Position numbers and translations under genes: made by a program. From contig CAMVID010000002.1 in assembly GCA_947167445.1 (NCBI GenBank), forward strand, positions 181,201-245,200: 64,000 bases of DNA, read 5' to 3'. This document shows, one piece after another, positions 17,634 to 25,837 of the stretch. Below the pieces are notes generated by a model. It worked only from the letters and a program-made list of their open reading frames with translations. It had not been told where the DNA came from and searched no databases. Positions within the stretch are counted from its first letter, which is position 1; each line of letters opens with the position of its first letter. This stretch comes from G11 sp947167445 (GTDB lineage: Bacteria > Bacillota > Clostridia > Lachnospirales > Lachnospiraceae).

Positions 17634-18329
17634 ATGCAGAGAATCTTATTGAAGTTAAGCGGCGAAGCATTAGCCGGAGAGAAGAAGACGGGGTTTGATG
17701 AACCGACTGTCAGAGGCGTAGCCCTACAGGTCAAGGAATTGACCGATTCCGGAATCCAGGTAGGCATCGTCATCGGAGGCGGCAATTTCTGGAGGGGCCG
17801 TTCCAGTGAGAACATCGACAGAACCAAGGCCGATCAGATAGGTATGCTTGCCACGGTAATGAACTGTATATATGTATCTGAGATTTTCAGAAGCACAGGC
17901 ATGAAGACGGATATTCTTACACCTTTCCAATGCGGATCATTCACAGAACTGTTCTCAAAGGATAAGGCGAATGCCTGCTTTGCAGAGGGACACGTGGTAT
18001 TCTTCGCGGGAGGAACAGGACATCCTTACTTCTCGACAGATACCGGAGTGGTGCTCAGAGCCATAGAGGTTGAAGCAGACAGCATTCTTCTTGCAAAGTC
18101 AATCGACGGCGTATATGACGATGACCCCGGCAAGAATCCGAATGCCCACAAGTACACGGAGGTTTCAATCCAGGAGGTTATTGATAAGAACCTTCAGGTA
18201 GTTGATATGACTGCCTCCATACTCGCAAGAGATAACAAGATGCCCATGATGGTATTTGGGCTTAATGAAGACAAGAGTATTGTCAATACCGTGAAAGGTA
18301 ATTTTAGCGGTACAAGAGTAACCGTATAA
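17634..18329 (+). CDS. pyrH: UMP kinase
   Basis: A 231-residue kinase converting UMP to UDP. Recognised by ILLKLSGEALAGEKKTGFD, VIGGGNFWRGR, and the late segment VDMTASILARDNKMPMMVFG, all typical of bacterial PyrH (amino acid kinase fold). It lies 21 bases after the bactofilin gene and 19 before frr; the pyrH-frr-uppS order is widely conserved. Confidence 0.97.
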   Translation: MQRILLKLSGEALAGEKKTGFDEPTVRGVALQVKELTDSGIQVGIVIGGGNFWRGRSSENIDRTKADQIGMLATVMNCIYVSEIFRSTGMKTDILTPFQCGSFTELFSKDKANACFAEGHVVFFAGGTGHPYFSTDTGVVLRAIEVEADSILLAKSIDGVYDDDPGKNPNAHKYTEVSIQEVIDKNLQVVDMTASILARDNKMPMMVFGLNEDKSIVNTVKGNFSGTRVTV

Positions 18330-18348
18330 AAATTGGGAGGAATTAATA

Positions 18349-18903
18349 ATGGATGACAGAGTAAAAGTTTACGAAGAGAAGATGCAGAAGGCATATGACT
18401 TCCTTGCTACCGATTATCAGTCTATCAGAGCAGGACGTGCCAATCCTCATGTATTGGACAAAATAAGGGTTGATTACTACGGAACACCTACACCTTTACA
18501 GCAGGTAGGTAATATTTCGGTTCCCGAGCCCAGAATCATTCAGATTGCTCCCTGGGAGAAGAACCTTATAAAGGAAATCGAGAAAGCTATTATGGCATCT
18601 GATGTAGGAATTACCCCTTCAAACGATGGTGCGGTAATCAGACTTGTTTTCCCTGAGCTTACAGAGGAGAGACGTAAAGATCTGGTTAAAGAGGTTAAGA
18701 AGAAAGGTGAGGACGGCAAGGTTGCTATCCGTAATATCAGAAGAGATGGAAACGATGCCTTTAAGAAACTCTCTAAAGCTGAAGATATTTCAGAAGACCA
18801 GATTAAACAGCTTGAGGATCAGCTTCAGAAGATTACAGATAAGTTCATCAAAGATGTAGATGCTTTGATTGAATCCAAATCAAAAGAGATCCTTACTGTA
18901 TAG
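18349..18903 (+). CDS. frr: Ribosome recycling factor
   Basis: A 184-residue protein that splits post-termination ribosomes with EF-G. The family pattern is complete: YQSIRAGRANPHVLDKIRVDYYG, TPLQQVGNISVPEPR, TPSNDGAVIRLVFPELTEER, and the long charged C-terminal helix (LEDQLQKITDKFIKDVDAL). GGGAGG is 10 bases before the ATG. It is followed by an inverted repeat without a T-run, so transcription probably continues into uppS. Confidence 0.97.
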   Translation: MDDRVKVYEEKMQKAYDFLATDYQSIRAGRANPHVLDKIRVDYYGTPTPLQQVGNISVPEPRIIQIAPWEKNLIKEIEKAIMASDVGITPSNDGAVIRLVFPELTEERRKDLVKEVKKKGEDGKVAIRNIRRDGNDAFKKLSKAEDISEDQIKQLEDQLQKITDKFIKDVDALIESKSKEILTV

Positions 18904-18914
18904 TACAGAATTAA

Positions 18915-18952
18915 GAGGGACTTAGAAATCGGTTTCGGTTTCTATGTCCCTT
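18915..18952 (+). other. Imperfect stem-loop between frr and uppS
   Basis: GGGAC/GTCCC and TAGAAA/TTTCTA pair around a 10-base loop, with one T-T mismatch between them. There is no run of T after it, so it is not a normal intrinsic terminator. It may be an RNA processing or stability element within the operon. Confidence 0.45.
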
Positions 18953-18988
18953 AAGTGTTATAAGCCTATGATTTTTGGGAGGTAAATA

Positions 18989-19711
18989 ATGGAGGAACGT
19001 AATGTCCCCTACCATCTTGCAATAATCCTTGACGGAAACGGAAGATGGGCAAAGGCCAAGGGCATGCCCAGAAACTATGGACATGTTCAGGGCGCAAAGG
19101 TTGTGGAAGATATGTGTGAAATTGTCTGGAATAAGGGCATTCATTATTTCACCGTATATGCTTTTTCCACCGAAAACTGGAACAGACCAAACGACGAAGT
19201 GGACGCTCTTATGGGTCTTCTTCGAAACTATATGAAGAACTGTATTAAGCGCGCATCAAAGAACAATATGTGTGTAAGAGTTCTGGGCGACAAGACCAGA
19301 CTTGCTCCCGATATCAGAAAGAGTATTGATGATCTGGAGGAGGCTACAAAGAATAATACAGGCCTTCACTTTCAGATTGCCATCAATTATGGCGGTAGAG
19401 ATGAAATAAGAAGAGCTGTCAAGGATATTGCAGGCAAGGTGAAAGAGGGGTTATTAAATCCCGAGGACATAACAGAAGATACCATTTCAGGCAGCCTTGA
19501 CACAAATAATATGCCGGATCCCGATTTACTTATCAGGACCTGCGGTGAGGAAAGAATATCCAATTTCCTTTTGTGGCAGTTAGCGTACAGTGAGTTTTAT
19601 TTCACGCCTGTGGCCTGGCCGGACTTTAGTGAAGCGGAGCTTGATAAGGCCATAGAAGCTTACGGAAAGAGAAACCGCAAGTTTGGCGGAATTAAGGAGG
19701 AAGGCCGATAA
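18989..19711 (+). CDS. uppS: Isoprenyl transferase (undecaprenyl diphosphate synthase)
   Basis: A 240-residue cis-prenyltransferase making the C55 lipid carrier for wall synthesis. Motifs: LDGNGRWAKAKGMPRNYGH (diphosphate binding), FSTENWNRPNDEV, and the C-terminal DPDLLIRTCGEERISNFLLW plus SEFYFTPVAWPDF. GGGAGG precedes the ATG. Its stop overlaps the cdsA start by one base (TAATG). Confidence 0.97.
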   Translation: MEERNVPYHLAIILDGNGRWAKAKGMPRNYGHVQGAKVVEDMCEIVWNKGIHYFTVYAFSTENWNRPNDEVDALMGLLRNYMKNCIKRASKNNMCVRVLGDKTRLAPDIRKSIDDLEEATKNNTGLHFQIAINYGGRDEIRRAVKDIAGKVKEGLLNPEDITEDTISGSLDTNNMPDPDLLIRTCGEERISNFLLWQLAYSEFYFTPVAWPDFSEAELDKAIEAYGKRNRKFGGIKEEGR

Positions 19712-20553
19712 TGAAAACCAGAATTATCAGCGGAACAATACTTATACTGATTGCCGGAACATGTATGGTTTTGGGAGGCCTTTGGCTTATCGGGCTTATG
19801 ACGGCAATGGCTCTTATTGCCTTCTTTGAACTTTCGAGAGCCACGGGGCTTCATGTAAAGGGTACCCCCACCAACGCCTTTGAAAGTGCCGCATATGTTT
19901 CGATTGTTGTAATGTATGCGTTTATTTATTTAGACTATGTTGGAATCGGCCTCGGCCTTTGGTCCACCATATTCTTAATGTTTCTGCTTATCATATATGT
20001 GGTCAAATTCCCCACATACGACGCTTCTCAGATGATGAGAGCATTCTTCTGTGTTATGTATGGGCCCTTCCTTTTCTCGTATGTATACAGAATTAGAGCC
20101 CTGGAGAATGGACAGTACCTTATATGGCTTGTGCTGATTTGCTCAGCCTTAAATGATACGTTTGCTTATTTCATCGGATCTGCATTTGGTAAACACAAAC
20201 TTGCTCCGAAGTTAAGCCCTAAGAAGTCAATTGAGGGAAGTATCGGAGGTATAGTCGGAGGAACCCTGGGTGGCGGTATCTACGGGTGGTTTTTGGGCGC
20301 AAATATTTATCACAGCGCCAACATGTGGTGGATAATAGCCATTATATGCGGCCTTTCCAGCATCATTGGTCAGATTGGAGACCTGGCTGCATCGGGAATC
20401 AAGCGTAACTACAACATAAAGGATTATGGAACACTGATCCCCGGACATGGCGGAGTAATGGACAGGGTGGACAGCATAATTGTTACGGCACCCATTATTT
20501 ATTATCTTTCCATTCTTTTCATGGATTTGGATTTCACAGCTATAAGCTGGTAG
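19711..20553 (+). CDS. cdsA: Phosphatidate cytidylyltransferase
   Basis: A 280-residue integral membrane enzyme that makes CDP-diacylglycerol. About eight hydrophobic segments are seen, and the family signature near the C-terminus is present: GDLAASGIKRNYNIKDYG and PGHGGVMDRVDSI, which hold the metal-binding acids. It follows uppS with a one-base overlap and precedes dxr by 17 bases in the usual order. Confidence 0.95.
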   Translation: MKTRIISGTILILIAGTCMVLGGLWLIGLMTAMALIAFFELSRATGLHVKGTPTNAFESAAYVSIVVMYAFIYLDYVGIGLGLWSTIFLMFLLIIYVVKFPTYDASQMMRAFFCVMYGPFLFSYVYRIRALENGQYLIWLVLICSALNDTFAYFIGSAFGKHKLAPKLSPKKSIEGSIGGIVGGTLGGGIYGWFLGANIYHSANMWWIIAIICGLSSIIGQIGDLAASGIKRNYNIKDYGTLIPGHGGVMDRVDSIIVTAPIIYYLSILFMDLDFTAISW

Positions 20554-20570
20554 AACAGAGGCGATTTTAA

Positions 20571-21716
20571 ATGAAGAAAATCGGCATTTTGGGTTCCACC
20601 GGATCAATCGGAACTCAGACACTTGATATAGTTAAGGCTTTTCCTGAGGAGTTAAAGGTTGTTGCCCTTTCAGCAGGCACCAATGTTGAACTTATGGAGA
20701 AGCAGATAAGACAGTTTAAACCCGAACTTGCCGTAATGGGAAGCCTTGAGGCTGCAAGAGATTTACGAGGCAGAGTGGCAGATTTGGACGTGAGAGTTCT
20801 TGGGGGCATGGAAGGCATGCTTGAAATGGCAGTGCTTCCTTCAATGGATATCTTCGTAACTGCCATAGTGGGAATGATTGGAATCAGACCTACTATCGCT
20901 GCAATTAAAGCGGGGAAAACTATTGCTTTGGCCAACAAGGAAACCCTGGTATGTGCCGGACATATTATTATGCCCCTGGCCAAGGAGATGGGCGTATCCA
21001 TCCTTCCTGTGGACAGTGAGCACAGTGCAATCTTTCAGTCTTTAAAGAATGAACCGAAGGATAAGATAGATAAGATTCTTCTTACAGCATCGGGTGGACC
21101 TTTCAGAGGCATGACCACCGACCAGCTTCGTGACAAAACAGTTGAAGATGCCCTTAAGCATCCTAACTGGTCCATGGGGCAGAAGATTACCGTGGATTCA
21201 GCTTCCCTGGTTAATAAGGCCCTGGAGGTTATGGAGGCCAGATGGCTGTTTGATGTATCCTTGGATCAGATTCAGGTTATAATTCATCCTCAGAGTATTA
21301 TTCACTCGGCAGTTCAGTTTATAGATGGCGGGATCATCGCACAGATGGGAGTTCCGGACATGAAACTTCCAATCCAGTATGCGCTTTTCTACCCGGACAG
21401 AATGCCTATGGAAGGCAACAGAGTTGATTTCTTTAAACTGGCATCCATCACCTTTGAAAAGCCTGATCCGGATACATTTAAAGGGCTTGCTTTGGGACTT
21501 AAGGCAGCAAGAATTGGCGGAAGCATGCCTACGGTGTTTAATGCGGCTAATGAGCGTGCCAATGCCATGTTTATCAGAAAAGAAATCAAGTTTTTGCAAA
21601 TCGGCGAGATTATCGGGAAATGCATGGATCGCCACAAGGTTATTGCGAACCCTACGGTGGAGCAGATCCTTGAGGTTGAAAAGGATATCTATGATTATAT
21701 AGATTCAGAGGTTTAA
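20571..21716 (+). CDS. dxr: 1-deoxy-D-xylulose 5-phosphate reductoisomerase
   Basis: A 381-residue NADPH enzyme, the second step of the MEP isoprenoid route. Seen: GILGSTGSIGTQTLDIV (NADPH loop), ALANKETLVCAGHIIM, LPVDSEHSAIFQ (metal and substrate residues), and LTASGGPFRGMT (flexible lid). With uppS just upstream and ispG downstream it forms an isoprenoid cluster. Confidence 0.97.
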   Translation: MKKIGILGSTGSIGTQTLDIVKAFPEELKVVALSAGTNVELMEKQIRQFKPELAVMGSLEAARDLRGRVADLDVRVLGGMEGMLEMAVLPSMDIFVTAIVGMIGIRPTIAAIKAGKTIALANKETLVCAGHIIMPLAKEMGVSILPVDSEHSAIFQSLKNEPKDKIDKILLTASGGPFRGMTTDQLRDKTVEDALKHPNWSMGQKITVDSASLVNKALEVMEARWLFDVSLDQIQVIIHPQSIIHSAVQFIDGGIIAQMGVPDMKLPIQYALFYPDRMPMEGNRVDFFKLASITFEKPDPDTFKGLALGLKAARIGGSMPTVFNAANERANAMFIRKEIKFLQIGEIIGKCMDRHKVIANPTVEQILEVEKDIYDYIDSEV

Positions 21717-21726
21717 TCAGTAAGTT

Positions 21727-22815
21727 ATGGGCGTTACTATTTTATTTTTTGTTTTGATAATGGGATTGATTGTTATATCCCATGAATTCGGTCATTTCCT
21801 TATTGCCAAAGCTAACGGTATCCACGTAGTGGAATTCGCAGTGGGATTCGGCCCCAAGTTATGCGGTTTTACAAAGAATGGCACTGAATATACCTTACGC
21901 CTTCTTCCCCTGGGAGGTGCCTGCAGATTTGAAGGTACTGATTTGACTCCCGAGGAGATGAAGGAGTTAAGAGAAAAAGATCCCGAGGGCGGAGACGGTT
22001 TAAGTGAAGGAGCCTTCAACAAGGCAAGTGTATGGGCCAGAATCGGCACAGTGCTTGCGGGTCCCTTCTTCAACTTCCTTTTGGGACTTATTTTTGCCTT
22101 GGTCGTTGTAAGCAATACATATACAGTTCTTCCTGTGGTTCAAAGCGTTTCTGAAGGAGGCGGATGTGAAACTGCGGGGATTATGGCAGGAGATGTTATT
22201 AAGAAGGTAGACGGACACAGTATCTATCTTTATAACGACCTTCTGATTCGCTCGGTTATGAACCGCGGAGAAAGTGTGGAATTTGTTTACGAAAGAAACG
22301 GTGAAACCTACAAGACCATGGTTACACCGGCTTATTCCGAGGCTGATGGCAGATATCTGTTTGGACTGACCGGCGGAGAGTACGTAAAGGCAGATGGCAT
22401 TGTGGACAGTGTCAAATTCGGACTTTATGAAATGCACTATGCCATTTCCTCAACCTATTCGGCTCTTGGAGGCCTCTTTACAGGAAAGACAGGCAAGGAT
22501 GATGTTGCCGGCCCTCTTGGAGTAGCTGAAGTTGTTGGGGACACCTATGAGAACACCAAGGAATACGGTGCAACCACAGTAGTGATGAACATGATGTATC
22601 TTGTTATGCTTCTGTCTGTAAACCTTGGAATCATAAATCTTCTTCCTTTGCCTGCTTTGGATGGAGGAAGACTGGTATTTCTGCTTATAGAACTTGTTAG
22701 AGGCAAACCCGTTCCTCCTGAGAAAGAGGGAATGGTTCACGTTGCGGGAATGATTCTTCTTTTGATTCTTGCAGCATTTGTCTTCTTTAACGATATTACA
22801 AAGCTCTTTAGATAG
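21727..22815 (+). CDS. rseP: RseP-type site-2 zinc metalloprotease
   Basis: A 362-residue intramembrane protease. The zinc motif HEFGH is in the first membrane helix (residues about 20-24), a PDZ domain occupies about 125-200, and the third metal ligand is in PALDGGRLVFLLIEL near the C-terminus. It cleaves membrane-bound anti-sigma factors and signal-peptide remnants in related bacteria. The normal next gene, ispG, is separated here by a minus-strand kinase-phosphatase pair; the stop is only 6 bases from the kinase gene's end and no terminator is visible. Confidence 0.94.
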   Translation: MGVTILFFVLIMGLIVISHEFGHFLIAKANGIHVVEFAVGFGPKLCGFTKNGTEYTLRLLPLGGACRFEGTDLTPEEMKELREKDPEGGDGLSEGAFNKASVWARIGTVLAGPFFNFLLGLIFALVVVSNTYTVLPVVQSVSEGGGCETAGIMAGDVIKKVDGHSIYLYNDLLIRSVMNRGESVEFVYERNGETYKTMVTPAYSEADGRYLFGLTGGEYVKADGIVDSVKFGLYEMHYAISSTYSALGGLFTGKTGKDDVAGPLGVAEVVGDTYENTKEYGATTVVMNMMYLVMLLSVNLGIINLLPLPALDGGRLVFLLIELVRGKPVPPEKEGMVHVAGMILLLILAAFVFFNDITKLFR

Positions 22816-22821
22816 AGACTT

Positions 22822-23844
22822 TTATCGCTTCAATGTGCCAATGATTATTCTGTTACCGGCCTGGTCGGTTGCCTCAAGCTCATGTACTTTGACACTTTTG
22901 GAGAGAGGCTCGTTTGCCTTGGACATAAGGGCCTTTGCAGAAAACATAACGCACGTAATCAAAACGATTGTAAGGAGAGCTAAGGCACCTACGCGCTTTC
23001 CACTGCTGACAAAAATCATCTTTTCCTGCTTATATGGAGTAGATAAACCCGGGATAATAGGAAGGTAATTCCTTCTCGGGTTTTTTAATTTCTCAATAAA
23101 GGATTCCACCGTGGGAAATCTTTTATTGTCATCCTTATCCAGACATTTTTCCACAGCCGAAACCAGGTAACCGGGCAGAGACCTGTTACATTCTTTAAGG
23201 TGCCTTCTTAAGTAAGGGGGCTTTGAGGGGTCTTCTCCGGTTAGTATGAAGTGAAGAACGGCCCCAAGAGAAAAGATATCACTTCTTGGGCTCAATGCCT
23301 TTCCTTCCATCTGTTCAGGGGCTGCGAAGCCCGGGCTTGCAAAGAACCCATCATGGGACTTCCTTTCTCTGATTTCTCTTAGGCTTATGATACTTCCGGT
23401 ATCGATAAGACGGATGTTTTTTTCGGAGTCTATTATTATGTTGTCAGGTTTAAGGTCCGAGTAGATCATGCCGCTTTTTCTTGAATGGAGGTAAGACAGT
23501 ACATCGCCGACCTTTTCTGTGACTTTTATGGCATCAGCTACCGACAGAGGGCCGTTAAGTTCAACATATTCGGTTAGGGTCATGCCCTTAATAAGCTCCA
23601 TAATAAGGTATACTTCATTGCCCTTCGAGCAAATGTCCAAAATCATTGGAAGGGCAGGGTGGAAGCAGTTCTTTACCTCCCCAAGATTTGCCAGAATTCT
23701 CTCCTTGGGCATGGTTTCTGTTACTTCGAATTTCTTGATGGCCACAAACCTCCCCAGGCGCTTGTCCATTCCTTTGTAGACTATTCCCTGACCTCCCCTT
23801 GCGATTTCGTTGAGAATTACGTAGTTTTTTGCTTTTTCGTCCAT
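22822..23844 (-). CDS. Membrane-anchored Ser/Thr protein kinase with altered motifs, no PASTA
   Basis: A 340-residue Hanks-type kinase. The glycine loop is ARGGQGIVYKG, the ATP-anchoring Lys is in VAIKK (about 37), and LKPDN supplies the catalytic Asp130 and metal-binding Asn. Two motifs depart from consensus: the HRD triad reads YSD (128-130) and the DFG triad reads DTG (148-150). The APE motif is normal (AAPEQ). The N-terminal domain is followed by a linker and one TM helix (about 290-310) with a short external tail, without PASTA repeats. It is 12 bases after the PP2C gene in the same transcript. Confidence 0.88.
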   Translation of the reverse strand: MDEKAKNYVILNEIARGGQGIVYKGMDKRLGRFVAIKKFEVTETMPKERILANLGEVKNCFHPALPMILDICSKGNEVYLIMELIKGMTLTEYVELNGPLSVADAIKVTEKVGDVLSYLHSRKSGMIYSDLKPDNIIIDSEKNIRLIDTGSIISLREIRERKSHDGFFASPGFAAPEQMEGKALSPRSDIFSLGAVLHFILTGEDPSKPPYLRRHLKECNRSLPGYLVSAVEKCLDKDDNKRFPTVESFIEKLKNPRRNYLPIIPGLSTPYKQEKMIFVSSGKRVGALALLTIVLITCVMFSAKALMSKANEPLSKSVKVHELEATDQAGNRIIIGTLKR

Positions 23845-23856
23845 ATTTTTCTCCTT

Positions 23857-24558
23857 CTATATTGTATTTATTAAAACAGCGCTCATGTCGTCGGTTTCGT
23901 TCCTTGACAGGTTTCTGCCGATGCATTCCTTTAGCTGCCTTGTTTTGAATTCGGTGGGATTCTTACTTGAATTGGAATTGAGAAGAGCTTTGATCAGATC
24001 GGGGTCAAGACGTCTGTAGAAACCGTCGGAACACAACAGGAACCCGGAGTGACGCTTTATCCGGCCTGTTTTGTGATGGGGTACGTGGTACCCAATGTTT
24101 GTAAAACAGGCATTTAAAACACCGGATTCCGAATCATCGTCAGTCAAAAGCTTTGTCCTTCCTGACTTAAGTGTGTAGACCCTGCAGTCTCCGCTCCAGA
24201 AGACGTAGAATCGCTTGTTTATTGTGATTAACATTGAAATTGTGGTTCCGTTTGATGTGGGAGTAATCTCGGAGAACTTCCGATGACATCTGAAGAATTC
24301 GCGTTTAACCGCACGGACAAAGCCAATCTCTTTGTATTTTCTTATGGCTCTTAAACCGTCACGGTAAATCCAGTTGACCATCCACTCCGTTACAAAGCTG
24401 GATGCATCCTCTGAATTGGGGAAACTTCCGATTCCGTCGCATACCATGGCCATTGTGACCCTTTTGCGATGAGTTATAAACTGGGTAATACAAAGAGAGT
24501 CCTGATTAACCTTGGACCCTTTTCCCTTTTCGCTTACATAAGAACTAAAGATTTGCAT
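23857..24558 (-). CDS. PP2C-family Ser/Thr phosphatase
   Basis: A 233-residue metal-dependent phosphatase. Metal ligands are seen in SKVNQDSL (Asp20), MAMVCDGIGSF (Asp41, in place of the common DGMGG), SGDCRVYTL and NETDDMSAVLI near the end. It should reverse phosphorylation by the kinase encoded directly downstream. A strong promoter lies upstream. Together they make a self-contained signalling pair oriented against the surrounding isoprenoid operon. Confidence 0.88.
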   Translation of the reverse strand: MQIFSSYVSEKGKGSKVNQDSLCITQFITHRKRVTMAMVCDGIGSFPNSEDASSFVTEWMVNWIYRDGLRAIRKYKEIGFVRAVKREFFRCHRKFSEITPTSNGTTISMLITINKRFYVFWSGDCRVYTLKSGRTKLLTDDDSESGVLNACFTNIGYHVPHHKTGRIKRHSGFLLCSDGFYRRLDPDLIKALLNSNSSKNPTEFKTRQLKECIGRNLSRNETDDMSAVLINTI

Positions 24559-24635
24559 AAATCACCTGCAAACCTCCTAATGTAAACCTCTCTGAAGTTG
24601 TCACCCCTGGAAAAACGCTTGAAATAAGCATTAAT

Positions 24636-24654
24636 ACTTGAACAGTTATCAAGT
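24636..24654. promoter_or_regulatory. Inverted repeat at the expected start of the PP2C-kinase transcript
   Basis: ACTTGA and TCAAGT flank a 7-base centre. The repeat begins at about +1 and runs to about +19 of the transcript from the adjacent minus-strand promoter, so it could be an operator or a 5' hairpin. Confidence 0.45.
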
Positions 24655-24660
24655 GTTTAC

Positions 24661-24689
24661 ATTGTAGCGGGAAAAACCTTTTGCGTCAA
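24661..24689 (-). promoter_or_regulatory. Promoter of PP2C-kinase pair
   Basis: On the minus strand, TTGACG (24684-24689) and TACAAT (24661-24666) are spaced exactly 17 bases; each has one mismatch to consensus. The leader to the phosphatase start is about 95 bases. Confidence 0.7.
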
Positions 24690-24716
24690 CAAAAACTTTT
24701 TGTGAATATCTGACCA

Positions 24717-24745
24717 TTGAAAAACACCCTAAAAGAAAATAGAAT
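24717..24745 (+). promoter_or_regulatory. Promoter of ispG-polC
   Basis: TTGAAA (24717-24722) and TAGAAT (24740-24745) are spaced 17 bases, about 30 bases before the ispG ATG; the ribosome site (CGGAGG) follows. It gives ispG-polC a promoter independent of the upstream rseP operon. Confidence 0.65.
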
Positions 24746-24775
24746 GGAATAGGAGGGTACATACGGAGGTAAGAA

Positions 24776-25831
24776 ATGTACAGAGATAACACGAAAATCG
24801 TTAAAATAGGGGACCGCGTAATAGGTGGCGGGAACCCGATTCTTATACAGTCGATGACCAACACGAGGACCGAGGATGTTAAGGCCACGGTTGATCAGAT
24901 TTTGAGACTTGAAGCTGCCGGATGCGAGATTATCAGGTGCACTGTGCCCACTTTGGAGGCGGCTGAGGCTTTAAAGGAGATAAAGAAGCAGATACATATC
25001 CCGCTGGTTGCGGATATTCACTTTGATTATAAGATGGCCATTGCTGCAATGGAAAACGGCGCAGACAAGATTCGTATCAACCCCGGAAATATCGGAAGCA
25101 GGGAAAAGGTTGAGGCTGTTGTGAAGGTGGCCAAAGAGAGAAATATTCCTATAAGAGTAGGAGTTAACAGCGGTTCTTTGGAGAAGGAGCTTGTGGAGAA
25201 ATACCATGGAGTAACAGCTGAGGGAATCGTTGAGAGTGCTCTTGATAAGGTGGGTATTATAGAGGATCTTGGCTATGACAACCTTGTTATCAGCATCAAA
25301 TCATCTGATGTAATGATGTGTGTTAAGGCCCATGAAATTCTGGCTGAGAAAACCAATCATCCTCTCCATGTGGGAATTACCGAGTCCGGTACCATCAACA
25401 GCGGAAACATTAAATCCGCCCTTGGGCTTGGATTGATCCTGAATCAGGGAATAGGTGATACCATAAGAGTTTCACTGTCTGCAGATCCTGTGGAAGAGAT
25501 AAGAAGCGCAAGACTTATACTCCGAACATTGGGACTTAGAAAGGGCGGAATCGAAGTGGTTTCATGCCCTACCTGCGGACGAACCAAGATTGATTTAATC
25601 GGACTTGCAACAAAGGTTGAGGACATGGTTAAGGACATGCCGCTTGACATCAAGGTTGCGGTTATGGGATGCGCGGTTAACGGCCCCGGAGAGGCCAAGG
25701 AAGCCGACATCGGAATCGCCGGGGGAATCGGCGAGGGTCTCCTTATTAAGAAGGGAGAGATAATTAAGAAGGTTCCCGAGGAGGAGTTGCTTAATACGCT
25801 CCGCTTTGAACTTGAGAACTGGCAAGGATAG
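24776..25831 (+). CDS. ispG: 4-hydroxy-3-methylbut-2-enyl diphosphate synthase (flavodoxin type)
   Basis: A 351-residue iron-sulfur enzyme of the MEP pathway. The N-terminus has GGNPILIQSMTNTRTEDV and VADIHFDYKMA, the TIM-barrel core. The C-terminus carries the cluster cysteines: CPTCGRTKIDL and VMGCAVNGPGEAKEAD. The length matches the bacterial two-domain form. CGGAGG lies before the ATG, and polC begins 6 bases after the stop. Confidence 0.97.
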   Translation: MYRDNTKIVKIGDRVIGGGNPILIQSMTNTRTEDVKATVDQILRLEAAGCEIIRCTVPTLEAAEALKEIKKQIHIPLVADIHFDYKMAIAAMENGADKIRINPGNIGSREKVEAVVKVAKERNIPIRVGVNSGSLEKELVEKYHGVTAEGIVESALDKVGIIEDLGYDNLVISIKSSDVMMCVKAHEILAEKTNHPLHVGITESGTINSGNIKSALGLGLILNQGIGDTIRVSLSADPVEEIRSARLILRTLGLRKGGIEVVSCPTCGRTKIDLIGLATKVEDMVKDMPLDIKVAVMGCAVNGPGEAKEADIGIAGGIGEGLLIKKGEIIKKVPEEELLNTLRFELENWQG

Positions 25832-25837
25832 GTTTTA

